From contig OY811973.1 of assembly GCA_963681505.1 (NCBI GenBank), positions 13,580,237 through 13,644,236 on the forward strand: DNA of 64,000 nucleotides, written 5' to 3'. The stretch is from Eunapius fragilis (lineage: Eukaryota > Porifera > Demospongiae > Spongillida > Spongillidae). Positions 1 through 9,069 of the stretch are shown in pieces. The translations under genes were made by a program, and so were the position numbers. The notes beneath the pieces are model-generated. The model had not been told where the DNA came from, made no database searches, and was given only the letters and a program-made list of their open reading frames with translations. Numbering within the stretch: the stretch's first letter is position 1; every line of letters begins with the position of its first letter.

Positions 1-600
1 ACACAAACACACACATACACACTTGCACGCAGGGCATTTCTGATATAAATTCTACACAGAGGATTTGATGGGGTTAACCTTTAGTTCCTGCATCTATGGA
101 ATCGGTAGTAGGCAGCAGTGTGTTATATCATCTGCTATATGATTGTACAGGGTTAATTGGTTTTTATTTGTTTCTTAGATGTTGGTTTTGGTCTTACCTC
201 TTCCACCGTAACATCCACCAAGCTACGAATGGTACATTGCGTTGGTACACCATCAACTGTTTGATTCACTGGTCTCTTTTAAATAGGATGAAATGAAATT
301 CATTTCAAGAAGAAGGCAATCCTTTCCTGACACTATACTCTAACTGGATGATAATGACATGATGCTATGCAGTAGTCGTCGTTGATTATTACTTGTGGAC
401 TTTTGTGTATCAGTTGGTGCATTTGAAAGTGAAATGAGTATAAAATGTTTGATATCTACATCTATCCCTATTTCTGATGTGGGTGGTGCACTGTATACAG
501 TTGATAAACAATTGAGGGAGTAGAGACATTATGATTTAGGGCTTTGTATTCGAGGAGGAAATGTTACGTGCATGCATATAGTTGTTTGTGGAGACATAGC
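1..600. other. AT-rich stretch without recognised gene
   Basis: The first 30 bases are an impure CA microsatellite. I see no coding, RNA or repeat structure in the rest. The few short open frames have no recognisable motif. Confidence 0.5.
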
Positions 601-616
601 ATACCCCACCATCAAT

Positions 617-1337
617 GGCGTATCCAGGATTTCAGCGAAGGGGGTGCTTCAGGTCAGACTCAATATGGAAAGGGGGGGGGGGGCTTTAACCCTCCAGATT
701 TTTGCACTTCAGGTATTAAAATTTCTGAAGTCGTTATAATCCATTGTAAAGCGCTCGCTATTCAATAGATCATAGAGTTGCCCTTTCATGTAAGATACCT
801 CCACCTCTTCTGCTAAGCAACTCCCCCTCCCCCCCGCCTTTCGTATTGTGCCTGAAGTGTACACCTCCCCCCACCCTCACTGTCGTCTCGCGGGTCTAAA
901 TCCGCAACCATAATTAGCCCCCTTGCCGCCCCCCCCCCCCCCCCCCCCCCCCCCGCACCCTTAAAACTTGTCTACGCCCATGGGGGGTGGGGGGGGGGGG
1001 GGGGGGGGGGGGAGGAGTGCTGTCCGCTTCAGGTCCGATACAAAAAGTGGGGGCCCTTTGCTTGGCACACAGCAAATACGTTATCGTTAATAATTAACAG
1101 TTACAGGTATATATAGCCGAAGCTAACGTATTCCAGAGAGGGTGCTCCGGGTGCTTCACCCTCCTCGGCCAAAATTGTAACCGGTAATAACGATAACGTA
1201 TTTAAATAGAGTAGGCCCTATGCCAAACAATTAAAGGGCCCCCACTTTTCGTATTGGGTCTGAAGCGGACAGCAACTCCCCCCCACCCCCCAATTATCGT
1301 ACCTGGCCTGACCTGAATCACCCCCCTCGCTGACGCC
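617..1337. repeat. Composite foldback (nested inverted repeat)
   Basis: The outer arms (about 617-660 and 1290-1337) share a GGCGT...TCAGCGA-GGGGGTG-TTCAGGTCAG core in opposite orientation. The inner arms (about 1017-1100 and 1187-1276) share CTGTCCGCTTCAG, AAGTGGGGGCCCTTT and AATACGTTATCGTTA. Long C and G homopolymers (about 928-954 and 989-1012) interrupt it. This is the structure of a non-autonomous foldback element; I cannot assign a superfamily. Confidence 0.6.
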
Positions 1338-1434
1338 GGCTACTGCCGTAGTGTGCAGGTATTAGTGTAGTGGTCCATTTGAGATAATAAAGTGATGTCT
1401 TACTTCGCGCTTGCCTCCCAGGGTTAGTATTTCA

Positions 1435-1736
1435 ACAAGATATAAAAATTTAATTAAAATAAAATTGGTGATGTAGGATTTGTAGACAGCAATTGAGTAA
1501 AAAGTAAGGAAACAAGGAATTACGGATATTAGGCATTCATTTAATTATAAATATTACAGACCTACATTTAGCACAGAATTTCAAGGAGGTAGATTTGCTA
1601 AATAATGTAGGTCTGTAATATTTATAATTAAATGAATGCCTAATATCCGTAATTCCTTGTTTCCTTACTTTTTACTCAATTGCTGTCTACAAATCCTACA
1701 TCACCAATTTTATTTTAATTAAATTTTTATATCTTG
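1435..1736. repeat. Near-perfect 302-bp foldback element
   Basis: The arms at 1435-1570 and about 1599-1736 are almost exact reverse complements. Each carries the blocks ATATAAAAATTTAATTAAAA, GTAGACAGCAATTGAGTAAA and GGAATTACGGATATTAGGC, around a spacer of about 30 bp. Single arms recur at 5171-5290 and 10079-10171. It is AT-rich with no coding potential and resembles a foldback MITE. Confidence 0.8.
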
Positions 1737-2059
1737 TTTCACACATTTTTATGCTAGGCGCTGTACATGTAAGCCGGGATCCGCCTGTGGTAATAATAAA
1801 CATGTATTATATCAGAGATACATGTATTGAATAATCGTGCCGTGTAATGCAAGATTACTTCGCATGGCGAGGAAGTATTCATCCCTGCGCAATCACATGC
1901 ATGCTCTTAACTAAACTGTCTTAACTTGGTCGGAAGATCGATACGGCGCAATCGGTAGCCCTGCTATATAGAATTCAAAAAACATTAGTTGTAATTATAA
2001 ATTTATAATAAAGCCTTTTCTATACGGCCGAGCTCCGAGAAGCCCCCATTCCAGTACGG

Positions 2060-2425
2060 ATGGGGCCATATTCCCCATGGGGCAGGGGCCAGCGGTGGCG
2101 CAGGTGGGAGCAGCGGAGCAGGGGCCAGCGGTGGAGCTGGGGCAAGCAGAGCGTGGGCCAGCAGTGGCGCAGGTGGAGCTGAGGCCAGTGGAGCAGTGGC
2201 GGAGCTGGGGCCAGCAGAGCGTGGGCCAGCAGTGGCGCAGGTGGAGCTGAGGCCAGTGGAGCAGTGGCGGAGCTGGGGCCAGCAGAGCAGGGGCCAGCAG
2301 TGGCGCAGGTGGGAGCAGCGGAGCTGGGGCCAGCGGCGGATCTGGGGCAAGCAGAGCAGGGGCCAGCAGTGGCACAGGTGGGAGCAGCGGAGCTGGGGCC
2401 AGAGCTGAGGCAAGCAGGACCGGAG
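2060..2425 (+). pseudogene. GC-rich G/A/S-repeat coding remnant, copy 1
   Basis: Minisatellite-like stretch built from GGGGCCAGC, GGTGGCGCA and GGAGCTGGGG blocks. Read in the frame matching copy 2 it begins as HIPHGAGASGGAGG, a Gly/Ala/Ser-rich low-complexity segment, then loses frame after about 40 codons. The reverse strand is also open, because the repeats are mostly multiples of three, and gives a proline/leucine-rich shadow that I discard. The retroelement domain that follows the repeat in copy 2 is absent here. Confidence 0.45.
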
Positions 2426-2639
2426 CAGGGACCAAGACCGGTATTGGAGAGTAGGGAGGGCCCTCCTCACCCGAGTCAACAGCAAACAGATTCTCAGCTT
2501 CTTCTGCTGTGACCTACAAGGGTAATAATATATATTATATAGATATAATGCCATGCATGCAAATCCTATGTACACATGCATACCTCTTCCATATCTTAAG
2601 GTAAAGAGTGAGTGAGAAAGTTGCTTTATATAAACCAAA

Positions 2640-4040
2640 ACTGATCTAATACGAGGGAAGGATTAAATAATTGGAACGGCCTCCCATAATAAATGTGTTG
2701 AACAAACCAACTATATATGCTGTGGTGGGGGTGGGGCTGAATTAAGACGGCCTGCATTTCAAATGGCTAGTATTTGCTGATATATGTGAAACTGCACACA
2801 ATCATGTGTAGAGAGAGGCCTAGGGTTGCTGCCACTTTAACTTATGCATGGGTAAAAGTATATAAATTACAATGATGTACTTGAGAACACAGGGATGTTC
2901 AGGTTTGCAGCCATAGAGATTTTAAGTCCACATGCTGGGACACCATACATGGAATCATGCAGGAAGTTAGTTAGTCCTGCAAAGCATAAATCGCTTATCC
3001 AAATTGAAACTGTTAGAAAAGAGCTGCATGTAATAGGTAACTGGTTCCAGCTGAAAACAGGAGAACATCATGGAGGATGATTGGTGGTCCATGTGCATGT
3101 TTTAGCAGCCATATAGAAGCAAGGTTTTAGACCACACACTGTGCCACCATATATGGAGGAAGGGGCAGGGCTTGTGGTTTTATGAATGCAAAGTTGCAAG
3201 ATAAATGTTGACACAGAGAAACATGTTCACATGCCATGCAGCTATAGACTCCTTGACATATGAACACATACATGGGAGGGAGGCAAGCCTATTTTTAAGA
3301 GCAGTTAACGTACATCAACTGATATAAGGATTGGATTGTGAGTTAAGTACAACAAATAATTGTGTGAACTCATATTCCGGGGTTAGGGCCTATAGAGACA
3401 GATCCATTAATTTACATGCAGTCAAGGTCACAGCTGCAACCCCATTTGCCATTTGATAATCCTGCAAAGCATAAATCTCTTAGTCAGAGTGACAGCTCTT
3501 AAAAGAGCTGTTATTGGTTCCAGATGATGTACTGCAGAACCCAGGGAAGGATTGCTCCATGTTCAGGTTTGCAGCCACAGTATATGTGTCAAAGTTTAAG
3601 ACCACATGCTGGGACACCACACATGGAATCATGCAGGAAGTTAGTTAGTCGAGGCAGATAGATAGCTCTTAAGAGAGGTGCATGTAATAGGTTCCAGCTG
3701 AAAATCATGGTCCTGCATGTTTTAGCAGCCATAGAAGCTATGGCACATACTGGGCCACCAAATATGGTATCCATACAGGAAGGAGGCAGGCATGTGGTTT
3801 TATAGACTGTACAGCTGTAAGATAAAATATTGTTTACACAGAGAACGTAGGGAACATGTTTTAGCAGCCATAGATGCTACATCCTGTATGGCAAGGTTTA
3901 AAAGACGCATGCTGGGCCACCATACTGTATATGGTATCCATTGACAGGCATGTGGTTTTATCCTTGCAAAAATATAATAGTCAACATTCACAGACATGTA
4001 GTGTGAATGTGGTATAAAAATCCCCTCAGAGAGTATCAAA
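2640..4040. repeat. Degenerate dispersed repeats, no gene
   Basis: About four diverged copies of one block (near 2895, 3420, 3563 and 3858) share CACATGCTGGGACACCA, GGAATCATGCAGGAAGTTAG and CCTGCAAAGCATAAATC. Short open frames arise inside the blocks on both strands and look incidental. Confidence 0.55.
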
Positions 4041-4177
4041 GCTGGCAAGCATATACTCCAATGCAAATTGATCTGGCGTTATTCGTTTTCCTATCTCGCA
4101 GACGAACACACGCACACGATACAATACATCGGTCCCATGCGTGTAGGACATATTGCATCCAAACATTGCAAACACTC

Positions 4178-4540
4178 CTACCTCATAGAATTTCTTTTTC
4201 TGCAGTATTGGGCCTTAGCGGTCTCCTTCTTACTTTCCGGATCAAGGCAGTATTGGGCCTTCGCGCTATCCTTCTTACTTTCCGGATCAAGCCAGTATTG
4301 GGCCTTCATGCTCTCATTCTTACTTTCCGGATCAAGCCAGTATTGGGCCTTCATGCTATCCTTCTTACTCTCAGGATCGGCTTTGTAGCGCTTCCTGTCG
4401 CAAGTCTTCTTTTTTTCATGCGCTTCTTGAAAACTGTCACGCTTCTCAATATCTTGCGACTCGCCAACACAACAGTCATCATTTAACTTTGCGATCTTCT
4501 TTGCACGATTCTTTTCTCTTCGCGATCGACGTGACGGCAT
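4178..4540 (-). pseudogene. Lysine-rich 15-residue-repeat protein, copy 1 (contracted)
   Basis: The 120-codon frame starts MPSRRSRREKNRAKKIAKL, a strongly basic, possibly nuclear-targeting N-terminus, followed by an acidic/Cys segment with CCVGESQDIE. There are then about four units of consensus DPESKK-(D/E)S-(A/M)KAQYWL. It ends abruptly in a short RKRN tail where copy 2 at 7398-8117 continues with more units and about 45 further residues, so the repeat array and C-terminus have collapsed. The DPESKK-type repeat resembles N-terminal repeats I recall from predicted transposon-linked proteins of sponges; that link is from memory. No enzymatic domain is visible. Confidence 0.5.
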
Positions 4541-4902
4541 TTTGAAGAAAACAAACCAGACACGTCAAGCTTTTGGTACAACCGTGACAACAATTGAATA
4601 GTAACTGTAGCGCATGCACTATATGAAATATAGAACGTGTTCAACCCCACGTTCCCGCCCACTTTTATGTCCGATAAAATCTGTTGTGGGCTATACTAAC
4701 AAAACTAAGTTTGCTAGAGATTGAAATTTGTGTCAAGCATAACTCTCGTTACTAACATAATAAAACAAATCCAACTCGACAATAAGTTTCTAACTTGTTG
4801 GTTCTAGTGCTTCCGCATAACGGCTAACATTATACTTCAATTGTGACAAAGATACAATGCAATAAACCTCTTATCCGAGCAAATCTTATCTTATCAGATC
4901 CG
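4541..4902. promoter_or_regulatory. Conserved upstream region shared by both duplicate copies
   Basis: Non-coding, lying between the minus-strand repeat gene and a small plus-strand frame, and well conserved in copy 2 (8118-8494). It includes an AACGTGTTCAACC...CACGTTCCCGCCC block. A divergent promoter is an inference from position only. Confidence 0.3.
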
Positions 4903-4933
4903 GAAGAAGAAGAAGAAGAAGAAGAAGAAGAAG
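4903..4933 (+). repeat. (GAA)n microsatellite
   Basis: About ten GAA units immediately before the ATG at 4934. The duplicate has only two units at the same place (about 8487), so it expanded or contracted after the duplication. Confidence 0.9.
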
Positions 4934-5149
4934 ATGGAGAAACTTTTTTTCAGGTTCGAGTGTGGGAACGAGAGAGCGTTATCTCTGTTGTCTGAGCTTT
5001 CTAAGCGTCGGCAGTTTGATTACATTGTAGATAATTGTTGTCTGTATCCAAATACGCTCGCTAAAGTCCAACTGATTCTACGGTGCAACGGCAATAGTGG
5101 AATCTGGTGTTTTGCTAATTGTATTCATCACACTTCAAATCCTACATAG
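4934..5149 (+). CDS. Hypothetical 71-residue frame, copy 1
   Basis: Begins MEKLFFRFECGNERALSLL and ends close to an AGGACCT...AGGTCCT inverted repeat. The same frame is open in the duplicate (8495-8710), but most differences I see change the residue (for example D to Y, D to G, C to W, L to P), which argues against selection on a protein. No known domain. It may be a chance frame inside a mobile element end, or the first exon of a divergent gene. Confidence 0.2.
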   Translation: MEKLFFRFECGNERALSLLSELSKRRQFDYIVDNCCLYPNTLAKVQLILRCNGNSGIWCFANCIHHTSNPT

Positions 5150-5824
5150 GACCTACTAACGTAGGTCCTGATAATTAAATGAATGCCTAATATCCGTAAT
5201 TCCTTGTTTCCTTACTTTTTACTCAATTGCTGTCTAGCTACAAATCCTACATCACCAATTTTATTTTAATTAAATTTTTATATCTTGTTTCACACATTTT
5301 TATGCATGAGAATAAACGAAGGAGGAAGTATATATGCATATTGAGGCATGGATTGGGCAACCTTAGAATCATACTCTATCGTAGCACAAGAGACCGTTTG
5401 ATCTGCTCACATGCAATCGAACAGTGGGGAAGGGTGAGGTGCAATGGGTGGAGCAGGGCACGCCTACTCCCAGCTACATGTAAGCCGGGATCCGCCTCTG
5501 GTAATAAGCTAAAATTATAATATCAGAGATACATGTATTGAATAATTGTGCCACTGTGCCGTGTAATGCAAGATTACTTCGCATGGCGAGGAAGTAATTC
5601 ATCTCGGCGCAATCACATGCACGCTCTTAACTAAACTGTCTTAACTTGGTCGGAAGAGATCGGTACGGCGCAAACGGTAGCCCTGCTATATAGCATTCAA
5701 AAAACATTAGTTGTATTAATTATAATAAATATAAGTATTGTTTGATCGAATCTGAAATCCCCCCCTCCCCCTTCCTCGTCGCCTTCTATAAGGCCAAGCT
5801 CCGGGAGGCCTCCAATATGGATGA

Positions 5825-6517
5825 GGAGGCCATATTCCCCATGGGACTGGGGCCAGCGGTGGCGCTGGTGGGAGCAGCGGAGCTGGGGCGAGTAGAGCTG
5901 GGGCCAGCGGACCAGGAGCCAGCGGTAGAAGTGGGGCAAACAGAGCTGGGGCCAACGGAGCAGGAGCCAGCGGCGGAACTGGGGCAAGTAGAGCTGGAGC
6001 CAGCGGACCAGGAGCCAGCGGCGGAACTGGGGCAAACAGAGCTGGGGCCAGGGGTACAAGAAAAGGAATTATAGTTGGAGAGATACACAGGTATCATAAA
6101 ACTAATTCCAGTAATATACACTTCTGGAACCAAGTCAGAGCACATGTTCAGGCACTTGTCCGAAGAGGCTACCATATGGTGGAAATCAAATATCATGTCA
6201 GAGAAACTTTAACAAAGATAGCTAGAAAGCAAAATGATCTGACCGCTTTAACCACAGACGGTGTCAGTACAACAAGACCACCAATAGGTGGAGTTACACC
6301 AGCCCTTGTCATCACATATAATGATAATATGGCTCATATCAATGGAGCCCTAAGGCAGATATGGGGAGAAGTGGTCAATAATGACCCATTGTTACATATG
6401 TTATACCCCAATATACCACTACAGTACAATAGTACAGTTGTCATTTTGGATCCGAAGAGAAGTGCAAGTAAGTCACAACCCCTGACCCTACCCGAGCAGA
6501 AAATGATCGATCCATAA
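5825..6517 (+). pseudogene. Retroelement RT C-terminal remnant, Penelope-like, with G/A/S-rich linker
   Basis: One frame is open from a stop at 5822-5824 to 6517. The first 80 or so codons are Gly/Ala/Ser repeats (GASGGAGG, GASRAGASGPGASG). Next come KGIIVGEIHRYHKTNSSN, a VRRGYHMVEIKYHV stretch, then GGVTPALVITYND and DPLLHMLYPNIPLQ. The pattern of GEI-RY, RGY, PLV-TYN and an FP-x-P-like motif is what I associate with the region between the polymerase core and the GIY-YIG nuclease of Penelope-like reverse transcriptases. Neither catalytic domain is present. The nearby hammerhead motif supports the assignment, since these ribozymes are known from Penelope-like terminal repeats. Another RT family remains possible. 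Confidence 0.5.
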
Positions 6518-6692
6518 GGACCGTAATATATACCATAGTGGTATATATCCTCAAATAATTACCCATTCATTGTGGTAATAAATAGAGGTTGAAATTAAGC
6601 TATTAAGCTTACCAGCGTATACTCGATAACGAGCGCTTGGCCTGTATAGGCGGGTGCTGTCAAAACGCATAATAATATGCAAACGAATGCAA
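6518..6692. other. Short AT-rich spacer
   Basis: Contains a small inverted repeat (ATATATACCA...TGGTATATAT near 6525-6548) and no coding sequence. Confidence 0.4.
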
Positions 6693-7366
6693 AACCCCTG
6701 ATGAGTAGCGAGGCGCATAGCCCCACGAAACGCGTAGGGTTCAATGTAATGGCTATCAAGTCAGAGCATTTACAAATTTGCGTTTGTCCACATCCGTTAA
6801 AGTTGATGGAGTATCCAAAAAGCTGGGCTGACGCCATGTCAGATAAAGAAGAAAGTAAAGGGCTATCAAGCTCTGAAGATGAGAGCAATAAGCCCTTAAA
6901 AAAGAGAAAAATCGGTAAGACAACTACAAAATCCCATCAGATAACTGATTATTCCATCTCTATATCCATAGATGAAATGGTTCTAGCGAGAGAAGTAGAG
7001 AGGGAACTGGCAAGAAGCCTCTCCCCTACTCCAGGCCAAACACCCAAGAAGGTGAAAAAACTACAATCGGTAGGAGACCACGGGCCCTCCATTGCCCCGG
7101 GTAATTTTACTCGGTTGAGCCGCTCCCCCTATTCCCATTGCCAGGGTGCTGTTCAAGAGCTATTTTCCTCCTTAATGGAGGAAACCATTAAAAGAGCGCT
7201 ATCCTGTATCCAAAAACTGTTAAATTTGAAAAGCAAAAGCCCAATTTTCTCTTGCACTGCCCCATATGTATTGTGGGCGTTATTCGTTTTCCTATCTACA
7301 TGTAACTCACAGACGACTCGCAAGAACACACGCATACGATATAATATATCGGTCCCTTGCGTGTAG
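6677..7366 (+). CDS. Hypothetical 229-codon frame overlapping the ribozyme
   Basis: Overlaps the hammerhead and continues through a Lys/Ser/Glu-rich section (MSDKEESKGLSSSEDESNK at about 6838, then KPLKKRKIGK, a plausible nuclear-localisation signal). After about 7265 it runs into duplicated non-coding sequence, so the last third is probably not protein. It could be a retroelement ORF whose real start is the ATG at 6838. No domain recognised. Confidence 0.25.
   Translation: MQTNAKPLMSSEAHSPTKRVGFNVMAIKSEHLQICVCPHPLKLMEYPKSWADAMSDKEESKGLSSSEDESNKPLKKRKIGKTTTKSHQITDYSISISIDEMVLAREVERELARSLSPTPGQTPKKVKKLQSVGDHGPSIAPGNFTRLSRSPYSHCQGAVQELFSSLMEETIKRALSCIQKLLNLKSKSPIFSCTAPYVLWALFVFLSTCNSQTTRKNTRIRYNISVPCV
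6693..6741 (+). ncRNA. Hammerhead ribozyme motif, type I-like
   Basis: The core CUGAUGA lies at 6698-6704 and GAAA at 6727-6730. Stem I pairs AACCC (6693-6697) with GGGTT (6737-6741), directly flanking the core on one side and the UA cleavage dinucleotide (6735-6736) on the other. Between GAAA and UA lies the palindrome CGCG (6731-6734), too short for an intramolecular hairpin but able to dimerise, as in the minimal hammerheads reported in Penelope-like retroelements. Stem II (6705-6726) closes with G-C and U-A, then becomes imperfect. The expected cut is after A6736. All core nucleotides are present; activity is unproven. Confidence 0.65.
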
Positions 7367-7397
7367 GACACATTGCACCCAAACATTGCAAACACTC

Positions 7398-8117
7398 CTA
7401 CCTCATAGGATTTCTTTTCCTGCGGCTGTTTATCCTTGAGATATCTCTCTTGGCCTTTGGATTTGCCTGATATTGATCTTGTTTGGAGGCTAAAATCAGT
7501 TCTCTATTTTGATCATAGTAGGCCTTCATGCTATCCTTCTTACTTTCCGGATCAAGCCAGTATTGGGCCTTCGCGCTCTCCTTCTTACTTTCCGGATCAA
7601 GCCAGTATTGGGCCTTCGCGCTCTCCTTCTTACTTTCCGGATCAAGCCAGTATTGGGCCTTCGCGGTCTCCTTACTTTCCGGATCAAGCCAGTATTGGGC
7701 CTTCGCGCTCTCCTTCTTACTTTCCGGATCAAGCCAGTATTGGGCCTTCGCGCTCTCCTTCTTACTTTCCGGATCAAGCCAGTATTGGGCCTTCGCGCTC
7801 TCCTTCTTACTTTCCGGATGAAGCCAGTATTGGGCCTTCGCGCTCTCCTTCTTACTTTCTGGATCAAGCCAGTATTGGGCCTTCGCGCTCTCCTTCTTAC
7901 TTTCCGGATCAAGCCAGTATTGGGCCTTCATGCTATCCTTCTTACTCTCAGGATCGGCTTTGTAGCGCTTCCTGTCGCAAGTCTTCTTTTTTTCATGCGC
8001 TTCTTGAAAACTGTCACGCTCCTCAATATCTTGCGACTCGCCAACACAACAGTCGTCATTTAACTTTGCGATCTTCTTTGCACGATTCTTTTCTCTTCGC
8101 GATCGACGTGACGGCAT
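7398..8117 (-). CDS. Lysine-rich 15-residue-repeat protein, copy 2
   Basis: The intact 239-codon frame starts MPSRRSRREKNRAKKIAKL (basic), followed by an acidic/Cys segment and CDRKRYKA. Eleven tandem units of consensus DPESKKESAKAQYWL follow; one reads HPES and one has lost a lysine. The tail holds YYDQNRELILASKQDQYQ and a basic end, RRKRNPMR. The DNA period is 45 bp, so all frames stay open and produce shadow frames on the other strand. High charge suggests a coiled or extended nucleic-acid-binding region. Such repeats often precede further domains in selfish-element proteins, but here a stop ends the frame. Function unknown. Confidence 0.5.
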   Translation of the reverse strand: MPSRRSRREKNRAKKIAKLNDDCCVGESQDIEERDSFQEAHEKKKTCDRKRYKADPESKKDSMKAQYWLDPESKKESAKAQYWLDPESKKESAKAQYWLHPESKKESAKAQYWLDPESKKESAKAQYWLDPESKKESAKAQYWLDPESKETAKAQYWLDPESKKESAKAQYWLDPESKKESAKAQYWLDPESKKDSMKAYYDQNRELILASKQDQYQANPKAKRDISRINSRRKRNPMR

Positions 8118-8494
8118 TTTGAAGAAAACAAACCAGACACGTCAAGCTTTTGGTACAACCGTGACAACAATTGAATAGTATAACTGTAGCGCACTATATG
8201 AAATATAGAACGTGTTCAACCACACGTTCCCGCCCACTTTTATGTCTTCCAAAGGCCGATAAAATCTGTTGTGGGCTATACTAACAAAACTAAGTTTGCT
8301 AGAGATTGAAATTTGTGTCAAGCATAACTCTCGTTACTAACATAATAAAACAAATCCAACTCGACAATAAGTTTCTAACTTGTTGGTTCTAGTGCTTCCG
8401 CATAACGGCTAACATTATACTTCAATCGTGACAAAGATACAATGCAATAAACCTCTTATCCGAGCAAATCTTATCTTATCAGATCCGGAAGAAG

Positions 8495-8710
8495 ATGGAG
8501 AAACTTTTTTTCAGGTTCGAGTGTGGGAACGAGAGAGCGTTATCTCTGTTGTCTGAGCTTTCTAAGCGTCGGCAGTTTTATTACATTGTAGGTAATTGTT
8601 GGCTGTATCCAAATACGCCCGCTAAAGGCCAACTGATTCTACGGTGCAGCGGCAATAGTGGAATATGGTGTTTCGCTAATCGTATTCATCACACTTCAAA
8701 TCCTACATAG
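8495..8710 (+). CDS. Hypothetical 71-residue frame, copy 2
   Basis: Duplicate of 4934-5149, again MEKLFFRFECGNERALSLL and the same length, with scattered amino-acid changes. See copy 1 for the argument against strong protein constraint. Confidence 0.2.
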   Translation: MEKLFFRFECGNERALSLLSELSKRRQFYYIVGNCWLYPNTPAKGQLILRCSGNSGIWCFANRIHHTSNPT

Positions 8711-8735
8711 GACCTACTAACGTAGGTCCTGATAT

Positions 8736-9060
8736 TCCACTAAACATCGAACGTCAGCCGGTCATCAGTCTGATCGCTCGAGGTTATTTATTTTATTGGT
8801 GAGAGGATTATAATTGCACATAAACATTGTTAATTCGATTAATAGTTAGTTAATCGACCCCCCTCCCCTCCCTCAAAAAATTACGTCAACTATGTAGTAA
8901 TTAAAAAACATATCTTGATTTTAACTTCATAATCCATAAAAATCTGAAACTCAAATTTTTACAGTGGAAAGAAAGAAAATTCCGCTATATGCTAAAATGT
9001 TATAGAATTCAATTTGGAATTTTTTTATGAATGTCCTCCAATGTATGGGGCATTTCTGGA
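8736..9060. other. AT-rich spacer
   Basis: No gene or repeat recognised. Confidence 0.4.
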
Positions 9061-9069
9061 TATGCTACC

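Larger units (their letters stand above)
1603..5150. repeat. Tandem duplication, copy 1
   Basis: Direct duplicate of 5157-8735. The left parts match (1608-2420 against 5160-6070), from the foldback arm through an AAGCCGGGATCCGCCT block to a G/A/S-repeat coding stretch. The right parts match (about 4070-5150 against 7270-8712), covering the lysine-repeat gene and a 71-codon frame. The middles differ: copy 1 has degenerate repeats (2640-4040) where copy 2 has retroelement sequence and a ribozyme motif. Coordinates are by eye. Confidence 0.75.
5157..8735. repeat. Tandem duplication, copy 2
   Basis: Second copy of 1603-5150, starting with a foldback arm (5171-5290) and ending after the AGGACCTACTAACGTAGGTCCT inverted repeat near 8709-8730. 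Its interior (about 6070-7265) holds a retroelement coding remnant and a hammerhead motif absent from copy 1. So either copy 1 lost that section and gained other sequence, or copy 2 received an insertion. Confidence 0.75.

Noticed and set aside
1995-2638. Minus-strand Pro/Leu/Ala-rich repeat proteins
   Set aside because: Opposite-strand shadow of the G/A/S repeat that continues into the RT remnant in copy 2.
7436-8122. Plus-strand frames with SPSYFPDQASIGPSR or FRIKPVLGLRALLLT repeats
   Set aside because: Shadows of the minus-strand 45-bp coding repeat, which has the better composition and a basic N-terminus shared with copy 1.
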